Below are positions 45,328 through 53,795 of a stretch of DNA of 64,000 bases, piece by piece. The notes beneath the pieces were generated by a model, which did not search any database, was not told the origin of the DNA, and saw only the letters and a program-made list of their open reading frames with translations. Position numbers and translations under genes: made by a program. Source of the DNA: Planctomycetota bacterium (lineage in GTDB: Bacteria > Planctomycetota > UBA1135); assembly GCA_024229395.1 (NCBI GenBank), contig JAAESM010000050.1:376758-440757 (forward strand). The letters run 5' to 3'. Position 1 is the stretch's first letter; each line of letters opens with the position of its first letter.

Positions 45328-46752
45328 CTAGATTGGCGGCGCTGTGCCGAAGACTCGCCCGTAACGGCGCACTGCAGGCAGTTGCGGACCGATGAAGCCA
45401 GCACTGGGACCTCCTGGACTCTTTTGGATCGGTGCCAATAACGCCGACGACACCGCGCCGAGGATCATCATGAACATGGGGTTCATCTGTGCATTGGTGA
45501 CCATGTCGACGCCGACCGCAGCAATCACCATCGCAAAGCAACCGGTAATCATGGTCTCTGGTTCCTTAATCCAACGCTTGGGTGGAGCATGACGCATGAC
45601 AATCAGGAATGGAGTCAGGTACATCAGGATCATCGACCCGAGACCGACCAAACCGTAGGCACTGAAGGAGATAATCCACAGACCATCGGCGACCACTGAT
45701 ACTTCGCGGCCACGTTCGTTCTCAACCACGTTAAAGGCACGGTTACTCCAGCCGAAGATCGGCTTCTCCTTGGCATACCCGATCAGCCGATCTTCTGCAT
45801 TTAAGCGGAAGGCCAAGGAACGGCCGCGCTCCGCATCGATCATCGAGGTGGCTTCGGACAGCGTATTGGTCTCGAGCATGCCAGTGGTTCGCGTGGTGGC
45901 CCAAGTGACTGGGATCAAGGCGAACAACAACAGCAAGGTCTTGCCTTGGGTGCGGCGTGAGAACATGGTCAGCATCCAGATCGCCAAGGCAAGGAAGGTG
46001 GCGCCCATCGATTGGCAAGCAAGGAATACGATCGCCACGCACAACACCCAGAACTTGGTGGGCAAGCCGAATAGTTTGGTGCTTAGTTTGGTGCTAGCCA
46101 GGGCCCAGCCGACGAAGGTCGTCATGCCCATCCACATACCAACAGTCAACCCGTGAGACAGGAATACCGTCGGGCGGAATAGGCTGCCACGAACGGTCTG
46201 GGCGAAGGAATGCTGATGGAAGCCATACAGCGTGCTGTGCAGCATGGGGCTGAGGCGGATCTCCAACGCACAAAGCGGCATATAGATCAGTCCGCCCAGG
46301 AACAGGATCTTGGCCAGGTCGACCAGTTGTTCCTTGCTGCGGAAGTGCAAGCGGCCAATGAAATACGGGCCACCCCAACCGATGGACTGATAGAAACCAA
46401 GCGACGAGCCTTCGTAAAGACCAAGGTCATTAAGCACCGCGGCGAAGAACGGTGCCAAACACCATCCCAGGACCGGTAGATCAAACCAGCGCAGGCGGAA
46501 TCTGCGTAACAAGGCGCCATCGCGCATCAGCATGCCGGCAAAGACCACGAACACCGGCGCGGTGTTGCGGTTCCAATAGAGGGCACCGCCGATGTCGATC
46601 TGCGCCGTTGGCAGGAACAGGAAGCCCATCATTAGGCTTGCGGCCACGGCCTTGTGACGCGGCAACTTGGCGTCGAAAATCAGCGCGATGATCGGAAACA
46701 ACGCCATGACCAAATAGGCCATGAGGTTTGGATCCTGATAGTAGGTGCCCAT
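45328..46752 (-). CDS. O-antigen ligase/polymerase (Wzy-like) membrane protein
   Basis: A 474-residue protein with about 12 hydrophobic helices. Near the second half it has RLIGYAKEKPIFGWSNRAF, the signature loop of O-antigen ligase/polymerase family proteins. It would polymerise flipped repeat units in the periplasm (Wzy role) or ligate them. The start at 46752 (MGTYYQDPNLMAYLVMALF) is used; a frame from 46803 overlaps the upstream flippase gene. It directly follows the flippase gene (1-base gap), the standard Wzx-Wzy pairing. Confidence 0.82.
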   Translation of the reverse strand: MGTYYQDPNLMAYLVMALFPIIALIFDAKLPRHKAVAASLMMGFLFLPTAQIDIGGALYWNRNTAPVFVVFAGMLMRDGALLRRFRLRWFDLPVLGWCLAPFFAAVLNDLGLYEGSSLGFYQSIGWGGPYFIGRLHFRSKEQLVDLAKILFLGGLIYMPLCALEIRLSPMLHSTLYGFHQHSFAQTVRGSLFRPTVFLSHGLTVGMWMGMTTFVGWALASTKLSTKLFGLPTKFWVLCVAIVFLACQSMGATFLALAIWMLTMFSRRTQGKTLLLLFALIPVTWATTRTTGMLETNTLSEATSMIDAERGRSLAFRLNAEDRLIGYAKEKPIFGWSNRAFNVVENERGREVSVVADGLWIISFSAYGLVGLGSMILMYLTPFLIVMRHAPPKRWIKEPETMITGCFAMVIAAVGVDMVTNAQMNPMFMMILGAVSSALLAPIQKSPGGPSAGFIGPQLPAVRRYGRVFGTAPPI

Positions 46753-46753
46753 C

Positions 46754-48211
46754 CTATTTCTTGAAGATGAGTGCGCGCGCCGGTTGTAGCGCCACCGCAG
46801 CAAGAGCGAGCCCGGCGACCGCCACCAGGATCGTGCCTGGAATCTGCGCCAGCGTGAAGGAATATTCCGAGATGAAATAACCTGCTCCGCCGAAGACTAA
46901 CAGGGCCAAACTTGCGACCACATCTTGCTTCAACAGCGGCGTGCCGTGAGAGATCAAGCGCAGGTGCAGGCTCAACAAGCCGGCCATATTGCCGAGTGCC
47001 ATGCCGAGGATGAAGCCAGGCAGCCCCAACCACTTGAAGCCAAACCAACAGGCCGGCATCTTGACCAACAGAATCACCAAGTTGGCGGTGGAGACGGAAC
47101 GTGAATCGCCATGGACCAACAAGGCCTTGGAGCACGATGCAATCAGGCTGGAGAACCAGAACGGGATACACAACAGCTGCGCGATCAATGCTGCACCAAT
47201 GTATTCATCTCGATAGAGAATCGTGAAGTAGGTCGGCGCGACGGTAACCACACCAATCAGGCCAGCGATACATAGAGACAACAAGCCGAGGCGCGACCGT
47301 TGCACGCGGTCCGTGTGGCCTTTATCGCCACGTCGGAAGGATTCCATCCAAACTGGGAACACCACCGAACCGGAGATGGCCAGCAGGATCGCGGGCACCA
47401 GACCGGCAATGCGATAGGCAATGCCGAAATCGCCGGTGTCTCCCGTTTCCATCAACTTGGTGATGAGGATGCGCTCGACCTGCATGGCGAAGAACAGATA
47501 AGCCGTGCTGAGGAAAATCCAGCGCCCAAAGCTGAACAACTCCTTGACCGATTTCTTCTCCCATTGGAAGCGCATCGATACGCCGGGCAGCATGATGTGG
47601 CTGAACAAGGTCTGCGCGATCGAGTGCGAGACACCACCAGCGACCAAGGCCATTGGGGTTGGCGAGATCAGCGCCCAGATGATCATGGTGGCGACGGAAA
47701 TGACCAGGCTCAAGGCCTGGATCAAGGTCTTGCGGCCTTGGGCAATCTGGCGATCGAGCGTGAACCAACTCGGTGAGCGGAAGCCGAGGATCAATGCCGA
47801 GGAACCAGCCACCACCAGCAGGTATTCGATCATCTCCTGCTCGGCCATACCGCCTTCGGTCAGGACTTCGCCGACCATCAGCGCATAAGGTTTGGCCAAA
47901 GCCCAACACACCCCATACAGCAAGATGCCACGGATGACCTGGATGGTCCAGACGGTGCGCAGGAATGGAGTTTCCTCGCCGCGCTTGGAGTGCACGATCG
48001 ATGGACCGATGCCGATATCCGAGAACAATTGGATTCCAGTCAGGAAGACATGGACCGGCACCAACACGCCAAAGGCTTCGCGGAACAGCAGCCATGTCAT
48101 GATGATGCTGCTGACCAAGCGAAGGCCGGTCTCGAAGCCCTTTCCTAGGAGCACCCACATGCCACCGCGCTTACCGCGGCCAGCGAGACTTTCTTTTGCG
48201 GGTTCCGTCAT
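46754..48211 (-). CDS. Polysaccharide flippase (Wzx/MOP family)
   Basis: A 485-residue protein with about 14 membrane helices. The N-terminal part, GKRGGMWVLLGKGFETGLRL, and the internal SFGRWIFLSTAYLFFAMQVERILI resemble lipopolysaccharide/exopolysaccharide O-unit flippases (RfbX/WzxC-like). It heads a leftward operon flippase, polymerase, glycosyltransferase, sulfotransferase, glycosyltransferase, and so is the likely flippase of the sulfated repeat unit. The other flippase, at 22419-23948, is only distantly similar. Confidence 0.88.
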   Translation of the reverse strand: MTEPAKESLAGRGKRGGMWVLLGKGFETGLRLVSSIIMTWLLFREAFGVLVPVHVFLTGIQLFSDIGIGPSIVHSKRGEETPFLRTVWTIQVIRGILLYGVCWALAKPYALMVGEVLTEGGMAEQEMIEYLLVVAGSSALILGFRSPSWFTLDRQIAQGRKTLIQALSLVISVATMIIWALISPTPMALVAGGVSHSIAQTLFSHIMLPGVSMRFQWEKKSVKELFSFGRWIFLSTAYLFFAMQVERILITKLMETGDTGDFGIAYRIAGLVPAILLAISGSVVFPVWMESFRRGDKGHTDRVQRSRLGLLSLCIAGLIGVVTVAPTYFTILYRDEYIGAALIAQLLCIPFWFSSLIASCSKALLVHGDSRSVSTANLVILLVKMPACWFGFKWLGLPGFILGMALGNMAGLLSLHLRLISHGTPLLKQDVVASLALLVFGGAGYFISEYSFTLAQIPGTILVAVAGLALAAVALQPARALIFKK

Positions 48212-48278
48212 TGAAGAAGGTAGGAATTCCTGCCCGCAAATGTAGCAGCCGGAACAGTCGAGGCGAAACTCAAAGTGA

Positions 48279-48305
48279 TTGTACCCCCAGAATTGGTGAT
48301 ATACT
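48279..48305 (+). promoter_or_regulatory. Weak promoter candidate before the WecG-like gene
   Basis: TATACT (48300-48305) is a good -10; TTGTAC (48279-48284) is a fair -35 but the spacing is only 15 bases. If real, it sits about 100 bases ahead of the ATG at 48407 and would exclude the GTG at 48275 as a start. Confidence 0.3.
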
Positions 48306-48406
48306 TCGGCGGAAATTTGGTTTCCAAGCGCTTCGAAAGACTCGGATACGCCTCAACCTTGACTGCCCCCACCTCTTCGCCCAATACGCCCCCCCAACTC
48401 ACCCTC

Positions 48407-49156
48407 ATGGGGTTGGATGTCCATGCAGTCACCAATGTCGAGTGTGTCGACTTCGTGGCCTCGGAATGGGCGGCAGGACGTGGTGGTTGGTTACACACGG
48501 TGAACTTGGATCATCTGCGGATGATCACGGCGGGAAAGTTTTTTGATGGACCTTTGCCTTATGCGGAAATGCGCGTTTGTGACGGTGCGCCGTTGATCTG
48601 GGCAAGCCGCCTGCAAAAAACGCCCTTGCCAGAACGTGTCGCCGGCTCCGACTTGATCCGTAGCCTGACCAAAGCCGCGGCCGAAAACGAGCGCAGTGTC
48701 TATTTCCTCGGCGGAAACCCCGGTTCTGCTGAAGGTGCGGCGGCTCAACTGCAGCAAGAGTTTCCAGGTTTCAAGGTGGCGGGCATTCTGTGCCCCGATT
48801 TCGGATTCGAGAAGGATCCCGAACAGCTCCAGAAGATCACTGATTCCCTAGTCGAATCGCAACCTGACTTGGTATTTGTGGCGGTCGGTGCGCCCAAAAG
48901 TGAGCGCTTGATTCAAGATTGGAAAAAGCTGGTCCCAAAGGCATGGTGGGCCGGTGTGGGCATCAGCTTCAGTTTCGTGACCGGCGAGGTCAAACGTGCA
49001 CCACGTTGGATGCAAGTGACCGGCACCGAATGGATTCACCGCATGCTGCAGGAGCCTGGGCGCCTATTGAAGCGCTATCTGGTGCATGGCATCCCATTCG
49101 CCATCAAAATGTTCTGGCACAGCTTCAAGCAGCGCTCCAAGAAAAAAGGCGAGTAG
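48407..49156 (+). CDS. WecG/TagA/CpsF family glycosyltransferase
   Basis: A GT26-type enzyme of 249 residues from ATG 48407. It begins MGLDVHAVTNVECVDF and has WLHTVNLDHLRMI, LIWASRLQKTPLPERVAGSD (about 70-89), VYFLGGNPGSAEGAA, FVAVGAPKSERLIQDW and GVGISFSFVTGEVKRAPRWM, the conserved order of UDP-ManNAc(A) transferases. It adds the second sugar to a lipid-linked primer. Family length supports this start; the frame extends to a GTG at 48275. It is convergent with the Wzc-like gene and shares its terminator. Confidence 0.87.
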   Translation: MGLDVHAVTNVECVDFVASEWAAGRGGWLHTVNLDHLRMITAGKFFDGPLPYAEMRVCDGAPLIWASRLQKTPLPERVAGSDLIRSLTKAAAENERSVYFLGGNPGSAEGAAAQLQQEFPGFKVAGILCPDFGFEKDPEQLQKITDSLVESQPDLVFVAVGAPKSERLIQDWKKLVPKAWWAGVGISFSFVTGEVKRAPRWMQVTGTEWIHRMLQEPGRLLKRYLVHGIPFAIKMFWHSFKQRSKKKGE

Positions 49157-49159
49157 TCT

Positions 49160-49194
49160 GCGCCAGCCGCCTAGGTTGGCGGCAGCGCTTTTTT
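49160..49194 (+). terminator. Rho-independent terminator
   Basis: GCGC-CA-GCCGCC, a six-base loop, then GGCGGC-A-GCGC form a strong interrupted stem followed directly by six T. It ends the WecG-like gene four bases after its stop and overlaps the 3' end of the convergent Wzc-like gene. Confidence 0.78.
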
Positions 49195-51243
49195 GCGACT
49201 CTTCAGCAGCTCGCGGTAGTAACCACGGCCGTGGAAGATCTTGGCGTTGTGCAATAAGGTTCCAACTGCCGATGGATGCAGCGAGGCAAGCACGTCGCCG
49301 GCGCGTTGAACCTCACCGCGCGTTTGCGCTTGCGCTTCGACCATCAGCACCACCAAGTCCACCGAAGAAGCCATGTGCTCGGCGTCGGCAGAACCCAACA
49401 GTGGGTCGGCACGAATCAAAACCAAGTCATAAGCAGCAGCGGCTTCACGCAGGATTTGGTCCCAACCGGCGAAGACATGCGCCTGGTCGTTGAGTGGATT
49501 ACCGTACTCGCAGAAATCCCAGCCATCACGAGCCACGACTTCTAGGCCACGACCAGCCATCAAGGCAAGGAAACCACCAGTGGTCTGTGCCCCCATCGCT
49601 TTGGCATTGCGCGGCGCGGCGGCATCAACCACCAACACCTTGCGGCCAAAGGCTGCGAGTGCACTTGCGATATCGTTGACCACGTTCTGCGATCCTTTGC
49701 CTGCCTTCACTTCAGTGAATTGAATCAGGCGCGAGGAAGCATAGGACTGGTCTCGATCCAAGGCTAATGCGAAGCGACGAATCTGATCCTTAGCCAGATG
49801 CATCTGCGCACCACGCTTCGGTTCCGGAATCCAGATCGCTGGCGGGAAGCCAAACACCGCTTCCACATCTTGGGTGGTGTGCACGCGGTTATCGCGCATG
49901 TCGATCAGCAAGGGCAGACCGATCGCAAGGATTAAAGTCAAGATGGCGACCAGCGCCAAGTTGCGGATCAGCTTACTCTCACCCTGTTCGGGAGATGTTG
50001 GCGCTTGCGCGATGCTCACGAAACTTGGAGATTGATTCTCCAACTCGAAGTAGTTGAGGCGCTCGGTGATCTGACCATGGCGCTCCAGGTCTTCGGTCAA
50101 GGTGGCTTCCAGCACCATGCCCTCCTGGAAGGAACTGACGAAATCCTTGGCGGTCTTGCCAAGCGTTTCCACTTCAGTGGTCAGTTGTTCGATGCGCTTT
50201 TCAGTACGGCGCAACTCCATCTCATCGGCCACGCGACTCGCTTCAGCGTGACGCACCAACAGATCCCTGATCTGCTGCTCGAGCGACTTCACTTCCTGCT
50301 CCAAACCAGCACGCGCCACGTGACCAGGGTTCATGGCCAACATGCGGTTCATGATATCGGAACGGCGTTCGACTAGCGGGCCGACGACCTGGGCAAGCCC
50401 TTCATTAATCGATTCCGCACCGCCGAGCAAGACCATTTCAAGCATGGCATCGTTGGCATCGAGCGGATCCTCAAGCTCCAACTCCATCTTCATGGTGGTA
50501 GCGGAACGTTCGGCCTCGACTAGGGCAAGGCGAGCGTTCTCCAACGGCGTGACCCATGGGTTGGAACGCGTTTCAGAGAAATCCAAGACGTTGAGATTTT
50601 CGGCGGCGGCCTTCAACAATCCACGCTTCTTCGCGATGGTCTCATCCAACTCCGCGATCAAGCCACGCAACACATCCGGGCGCTCATCCTTTTCGAAGGA
50701 GAACTCCAAGCGGTGGGCGTCAAGGAATGCCGCTAATAGCCCATCCAGGGCATCTTGCAGCACATAAGGGTTGTAACCCGTGACGTCGACTGCGATCCGA
50801 TAGGTGTTGCGCAGTAGGTATACATCTAGAGCGCGCGAGAATCCCGCGACCGCTGCTGCGGACCCCAAGACTTCCGGTGCCCAAACGCCGTTGTCGAGCT
50901 GACCGGCGCGGCGCAAACCATCTTCCAGAACATCGGGGCGCATCATCAGGCCCACTTGCTCATTGCGGAAGATGTCGTACTCGGTGGTGTTGCGCAACTC
51001 GACCTCGCGGTCAGTTTCCAACATGCGTTGGAAGTTGCGCTCAACACGGACTTCGGAGAAGGAAGAGTAGGTCACTTCCTCGCGGTCCACCATGTAGTAG
51101 CCACCAGCTCCCCCCGTAACGATGATCAGGAAAATCGAAAGTATGATGTGCTTTCGAAAACTCTGGAAAAAGTTCAGAGGTTTCGGCTCTGGCTTAGCCC
51201 CCGGGGTGATGGCGGCTAAGCTGTGCGTTTCAGAGATGTTCAA
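49171..51243 (-). CDS. Wzc-like polysaccharide co-polymerase with degenerate kinase domain
   Basis: A 690-residue inner-membrane chain-length regulator. The first helix is at about 32-52, followed by a large periplasmic domain with coiled-coil stretches (about 190-400), a second helix near 430-450 and a cytoplasmic BY-kinase/ParA-like domain. The ATP site is degenerate: Walker A reads KAGKGSQN (513-520), with Ser518 where the catalytic Lys should be; Walker A' is VVDAAAPRN; Walker B is VLIRADPLL with Arg for Asp. There is no Tyr cluster, only one YY near the end. It probably regulates chain length without autokinase activity. It is co-translated with the upstream Wza-like gene (4-base overlap). 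Confidence 0.85.
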   Translation of the reverse strand: MNISETHSLAAITPGAKPEPKPLNFFQSFRKHIILSIFLIIVTGGAGGYYMVDREEVTYSSFSEVRVERNFQRMLETDREVELRNTTEYDIFRNEQVGLMMRPDVLEDGLRRAGQLDNGVWAPEVLGSAAAVAGFSRALDVYLLRNTYRIAVDVTGYNPYVLQDALDGLLAAFLDAHRLEFSFEKDERPDVLRGLIAELDETIAKKRGLLKAAAENLNVLDFSETRSNPWVTPLENARLALVEAERSATTMKMELELEDPLDANDAMLEMVLLGGAESINEGLAQVVGPLVERRSDIMNRMLAMNPGHVARAGLEQEVKSLEQQIRDLLVRHAEASRVADEMELRRTEKRIEQLTTEVETLGKTAKDFVSSFQEGMVLEATLTEDLERHGQITERLNYFELENQSPSFVSIAQAPTSPEQGESKLIRNLALVAILTLILAIGLPLLIDMRDNRVHTTQDVEAVFGFPPAIWIPEPKRGAQMHLAKDQIRRFALALDRDQSYASSRLIQFTEVKAGKGSQNVVNDIASALAAFGRKVLVVDAAAPRNAKAMGAQTTGGFLALMAGRGLEVVARDGWDFCEYGNPLNDQAHVFAGWDQILREAAAAYDLVLIRADPLLGSADAEHMASSVDLVVLMVEAQAQTRGEVQRAGDVLASLHPSAVGTLLHNAKIFHGRGYYRELLKSRKKALPPT

Positions 51244-52262
51244 TTGCTAGTCGTGACGTCGTAGACGATTCCGAGCTGAGCGATAGGCTGCAGTTGACGG
51301 AAGACCCAACCAATCTCGGCGAGGGTGTGACGTGGAGCAAAGACGATGTCGCCCTTGGCCAAGCCGCGGTTCTGAAGGAAATCACCTTCCGAGAACTCCT
51401 CATAATCGAAGGTGTCTTGCGTGCCTTCGGTCGGACGCAGCAAACGAATGCCGTCGTCGTCACAGTCTTCGGTGATGCCGCCAGCCAGGGCGAGTGCATC
51501 GACCGCAGTCATGCCATGACGCAGTGGGTACATGCCAGGACGCTCCACTTCACCCAATACGTAGATTAGGCGTTGGGTATCGGCAGTGACGTGGATGACG
51601 TCGCCAGGGACGAGTTCCACGTTGAGACTCATGTCGCCATCGTGCAGCAGTTGATCGAGATCGATCCACAGCAGCGATTCCTTGCCACGCATGATCGCGC
51701 AACGTTCCGGGGTGAGACCGTTGGCATCCTTGCGCAAACCATCCGCGGTACCGATTGCGCGCAACAAGGTTGGCACGCCATCGAACTTGTACTCGCCAGG
51801 CGAACCGACACTTCCCAGCACCACGATCGAATAAGCGTTGTAGCTATCGATGCCAAGGGTGACAGAAAGATCCGAGTAGGCATTGGCGAATGCTGCATCG
51901 ACTGCAGCATGGGCATCGGTGCGTAACTTGCCGCCTAGGTGCACATCACCGACGACTGGAAGCGAGATGTAACCATCTGGACCGACACGGTGCGAACCGG
52001 ACAAGTCATCACGACCGAAGACGGTGACTGTGACGTCGTCGCCAGGAGAGATGCGATATCCACTTGCGTTCGCTTTCTCACCAGCGGCACGGAACTCGGC
52101 CAGGATCTCGGTGGCTTCGGAACTGTAATCAGCCGAAGGCCCGCCAACATCAGAGATCGGTGGCAGCGACGAGAAATCAGGCTCAGGAGCGGCGCAAGAT
52201 GTCGCAAAAACCGGCATAGCCAGCGCAGCAACAAGGCAAAACTTTTGCAATTGGGTATTCAT
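51240..52262 (-). CDS. Polysaccharide export lipoprotein (Wza/OPX family)
   Basis: A 340-residue outer-membrane export protein. The lipoprotein signal is MNTQLQKFCLVAALAMPVFATSC (residues 1-23, Cys23). A Poly_export domain (YRISPGDDVTVTVFGRDDL) and two SLBB repeats (YSIVVLGSVGSPGEYKF and RLIYVLGEVERPGMYPL) follow. With the Wzc-like protein encoded next it forms the envelope-spanning exporter. The ATG overlap with wzc is ATGA. It is longer than the OPX protein at 18603-19376 and is likely the main channel subunit. Confidence 0.92.
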   Translation of the reverse strand: MNTQLQKFCLVAALAMPVFATSCAAPEPDFSSLPPISDVGGPSADYSSEATEILAEFRAAGEKANASGYRISPGDDVTVTVFGRDDLSGSHRVGPDGYISLPVVGDVHLGGKLRTDAHAAVDAAFANAYSDLSVTLGIDSYNAYSIVVLGSVGSPGEYKFDGVPTLLRAIGTADGLRKDANGLTPERCAIMRGKESLLWIDLDQLLHDGDMSLNVELVPGDVIHVTADTQRLIYVLGEVERPGMYPLRHGMTAVDALALAGGITEDCDDDGIRLLRPTEGTQDTFDYEEFSEGDFLQNRGLAKGDIVFAPRHTLAEIGWVFRQLQPIAQLGIVYDVTTSN

Positions 52263-52421
52263 GATGGAAGCTGAAAGCGATTAAGGCGGAAGCTTAGCAC
52301 TTCTTATCGGCAACTGACGAGCGATTCTATACCCCTAACGGAGAGCTTCAGTAAAGCGTGCGGCGAGCCGCAAACGCCTTAGGATTCAACTCTTGCGAGT
52401 GATACTATTCAGCTAACCATC
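52263..52421. promoter_or_regulatory. Divergent intergenic region between Wza-like and glycosyltransferase genes
   Basis: A 159-base gap holds -10-like elements in both directions: GATACT (52401-52406) for the rightward gene and TATAGA (minus strand, 52326-52331) for the leftward one, each with only poor -35 boxes. Both promoters must lie here, but their exact positions are uncertain. Confidence 0.3.
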
Positions 52422-53690
52422 ATGCCCTCTCCACGCGTCCTGATCGTGGCTGAAAACGTGTCCGCACGTTTCGGCGGCGAAGCCTTCTTGCCGTTGCACT
52501 ACTTCCGAGTGCTGCGTGCGCGTGGCGTTCCCGTATGGTTACTGACGCATCAACGAGTCCGCAAAGAGCTCGAGGAGCTGTTTCCCGATGCCGGCGACGC
52601 CATGCTGTTCGTGCCCGATACCAAAATGCAAGTTTTCTTGCATAAGGCCGGCATGAAACTGCCATCACGGATCAAGAGCTTCACCACCAACTTCCTAGTT
52701 CAGATTATATCGGAGCGGATGCAGCGCAAGATCGCACGCGGAATCGTGGCCAAGGAAAAAATAACCGTGGTGCATCAGCCCACCCCAGTGTCGCCGCGCT
52801 TGCCTTCGGGCATGTACAAGGTCAATGCTCCAGTGCTGATCGGTCCTATGAACGGCGGCATGACTTATCCGCCCGCCTTCAGCCATATGGCCAGCAAGCT
52901 CGAAAATGCGATCTTGTGGGTTTTGAGTGGCACGGTGTCGATCGCGCAACGCATCTTCCCTGGCAAACGACGCGCAGCCTTGCTGCTGGTGTCGAATCAA
53001 CGCACCCGCGACGCCCTGCCGCCGATCTTGCGCGATGTTCCGGTCAAGGAACTGGTCGAGAATGGCGTCGACCAGAGCCGCTTCAAGGTCCAGCCGCGCG
53101 AAGCCGCCGACCCGAGCAGGATGACTTTCGCTTTTGTAGGTCGTTTAATCAACTTGAAGGCGGTTGACATCATCTTCGAGGCTCTGGCTGGCTTGGAGAG
53201 CCCGGTAGAGGTGCGCTTGGAGTTGTTCGGCGATGGCGAAGACCGCCAGACTCTTGAGGCGCTGGCCTTGGAGTTAGGCCTGCAAGACCGCGTGGTCTTC
53301 CACGGATTCATGGCTCAAAAGGAAGTCGCAATAAGGCTAGGACAGCTGGATGGCCTAGTCCTTGCCAGTTTGCACGAATGTGGCGGCGCCGTGGTGCTGG
53401 AAGCTATGGCGATGGGTCTGCCAGTGATTGCCACGAATTGGGGCGGTCCGGCTGACTATTTGGACCCAAGCTGCGGAATTTTGCTGGACCCCACCAGCCG
53501 AGAATCACTGGTACAGGAGTTCCGGGCATCGATGAAATTATTGGCCGAAAACCCCGATAAACGCGCAGAAATGGGCAAGGCCGGGCGCGCAAAGGTGGAT
53601 GCGGAGTTTGATTGGGAAGCCAAAGTGGATGCCATGGTGGAGATATATCGCTCCCTGGAGTCTGGCCAGCCGGCCTCCTCGCAGGAATAA
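52422..53690 (+). CDS. Glycosyltransferase family 4
   Basis: A 422-residue GT-B enzyme. It starts PSPRVLIVAENVSARFGGEA and has the donor-domain signatures FAFVGRLINLKAVDIIFEAL, VVFHGFMAQKE and the E-x7-E region LHECGGAVVLEAMAMGLPV. It shows no membrane helix and is probably a peripheral cytoplasmic enzyme adding a sugar to the lipid-linked repeat unit. It is divergent from the Wza/Wzc genes and followed by the glycosidase-like lipoprotein gene 105 bases later. Confidence 0.92.
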   Translation: MPSPRVLIVAENVSARFGGEAFLPLHYFRVLRARGVPVWLLTHQRVRKELEELFPDAGDAMLFVPDTKMQVFLHKAGMKLPSRIKSFTTNFLVQIISERMQRKIARGIVAKEKITVVHQPTPVSPRLPSGMYKVNAPVLIGPMNGGMTYPPAFSHMASKLENAILWVLSGTVSIAQRIFPGKRRAALLLVSNQRTRDALPPILRDVPVKELVENGVDQSRFKVQPREAADPSRMTFAFVGRLINLKAVDIIFEALAGLESPVEVRLELFGDGEDRQTLEALALELGLQDRVVFHGFMAQKEVAIRLGQLDGLVLASLHECGGAVVLEAMAMGLPVIATNWGGPADYLDPSCGILLDPTSRESLVQEFRASMKLLAENPDKRAEMGKAGRAKVDAEFDWEAKVDAMVEIYRSLESGQPASSQE

Positions 53691-53795
53691 TTGCAGGCTT
53701 CGTTTCGCCTGGAAATCTCTGAAAATCAAGCTTAAGTCGAAGTCGCTTTTATCCGTTGTTGGACTATGAGCGCCCTCGTGTATCTACCTAATTCC

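Noticed and set aside
48275-48406. Extending the WecG-like gene to the GTG at 48275
   Set aside because: The extra 44 residues are not family-like, the shorter product matches the usual family length, and a -10-like element lies inside the extension.
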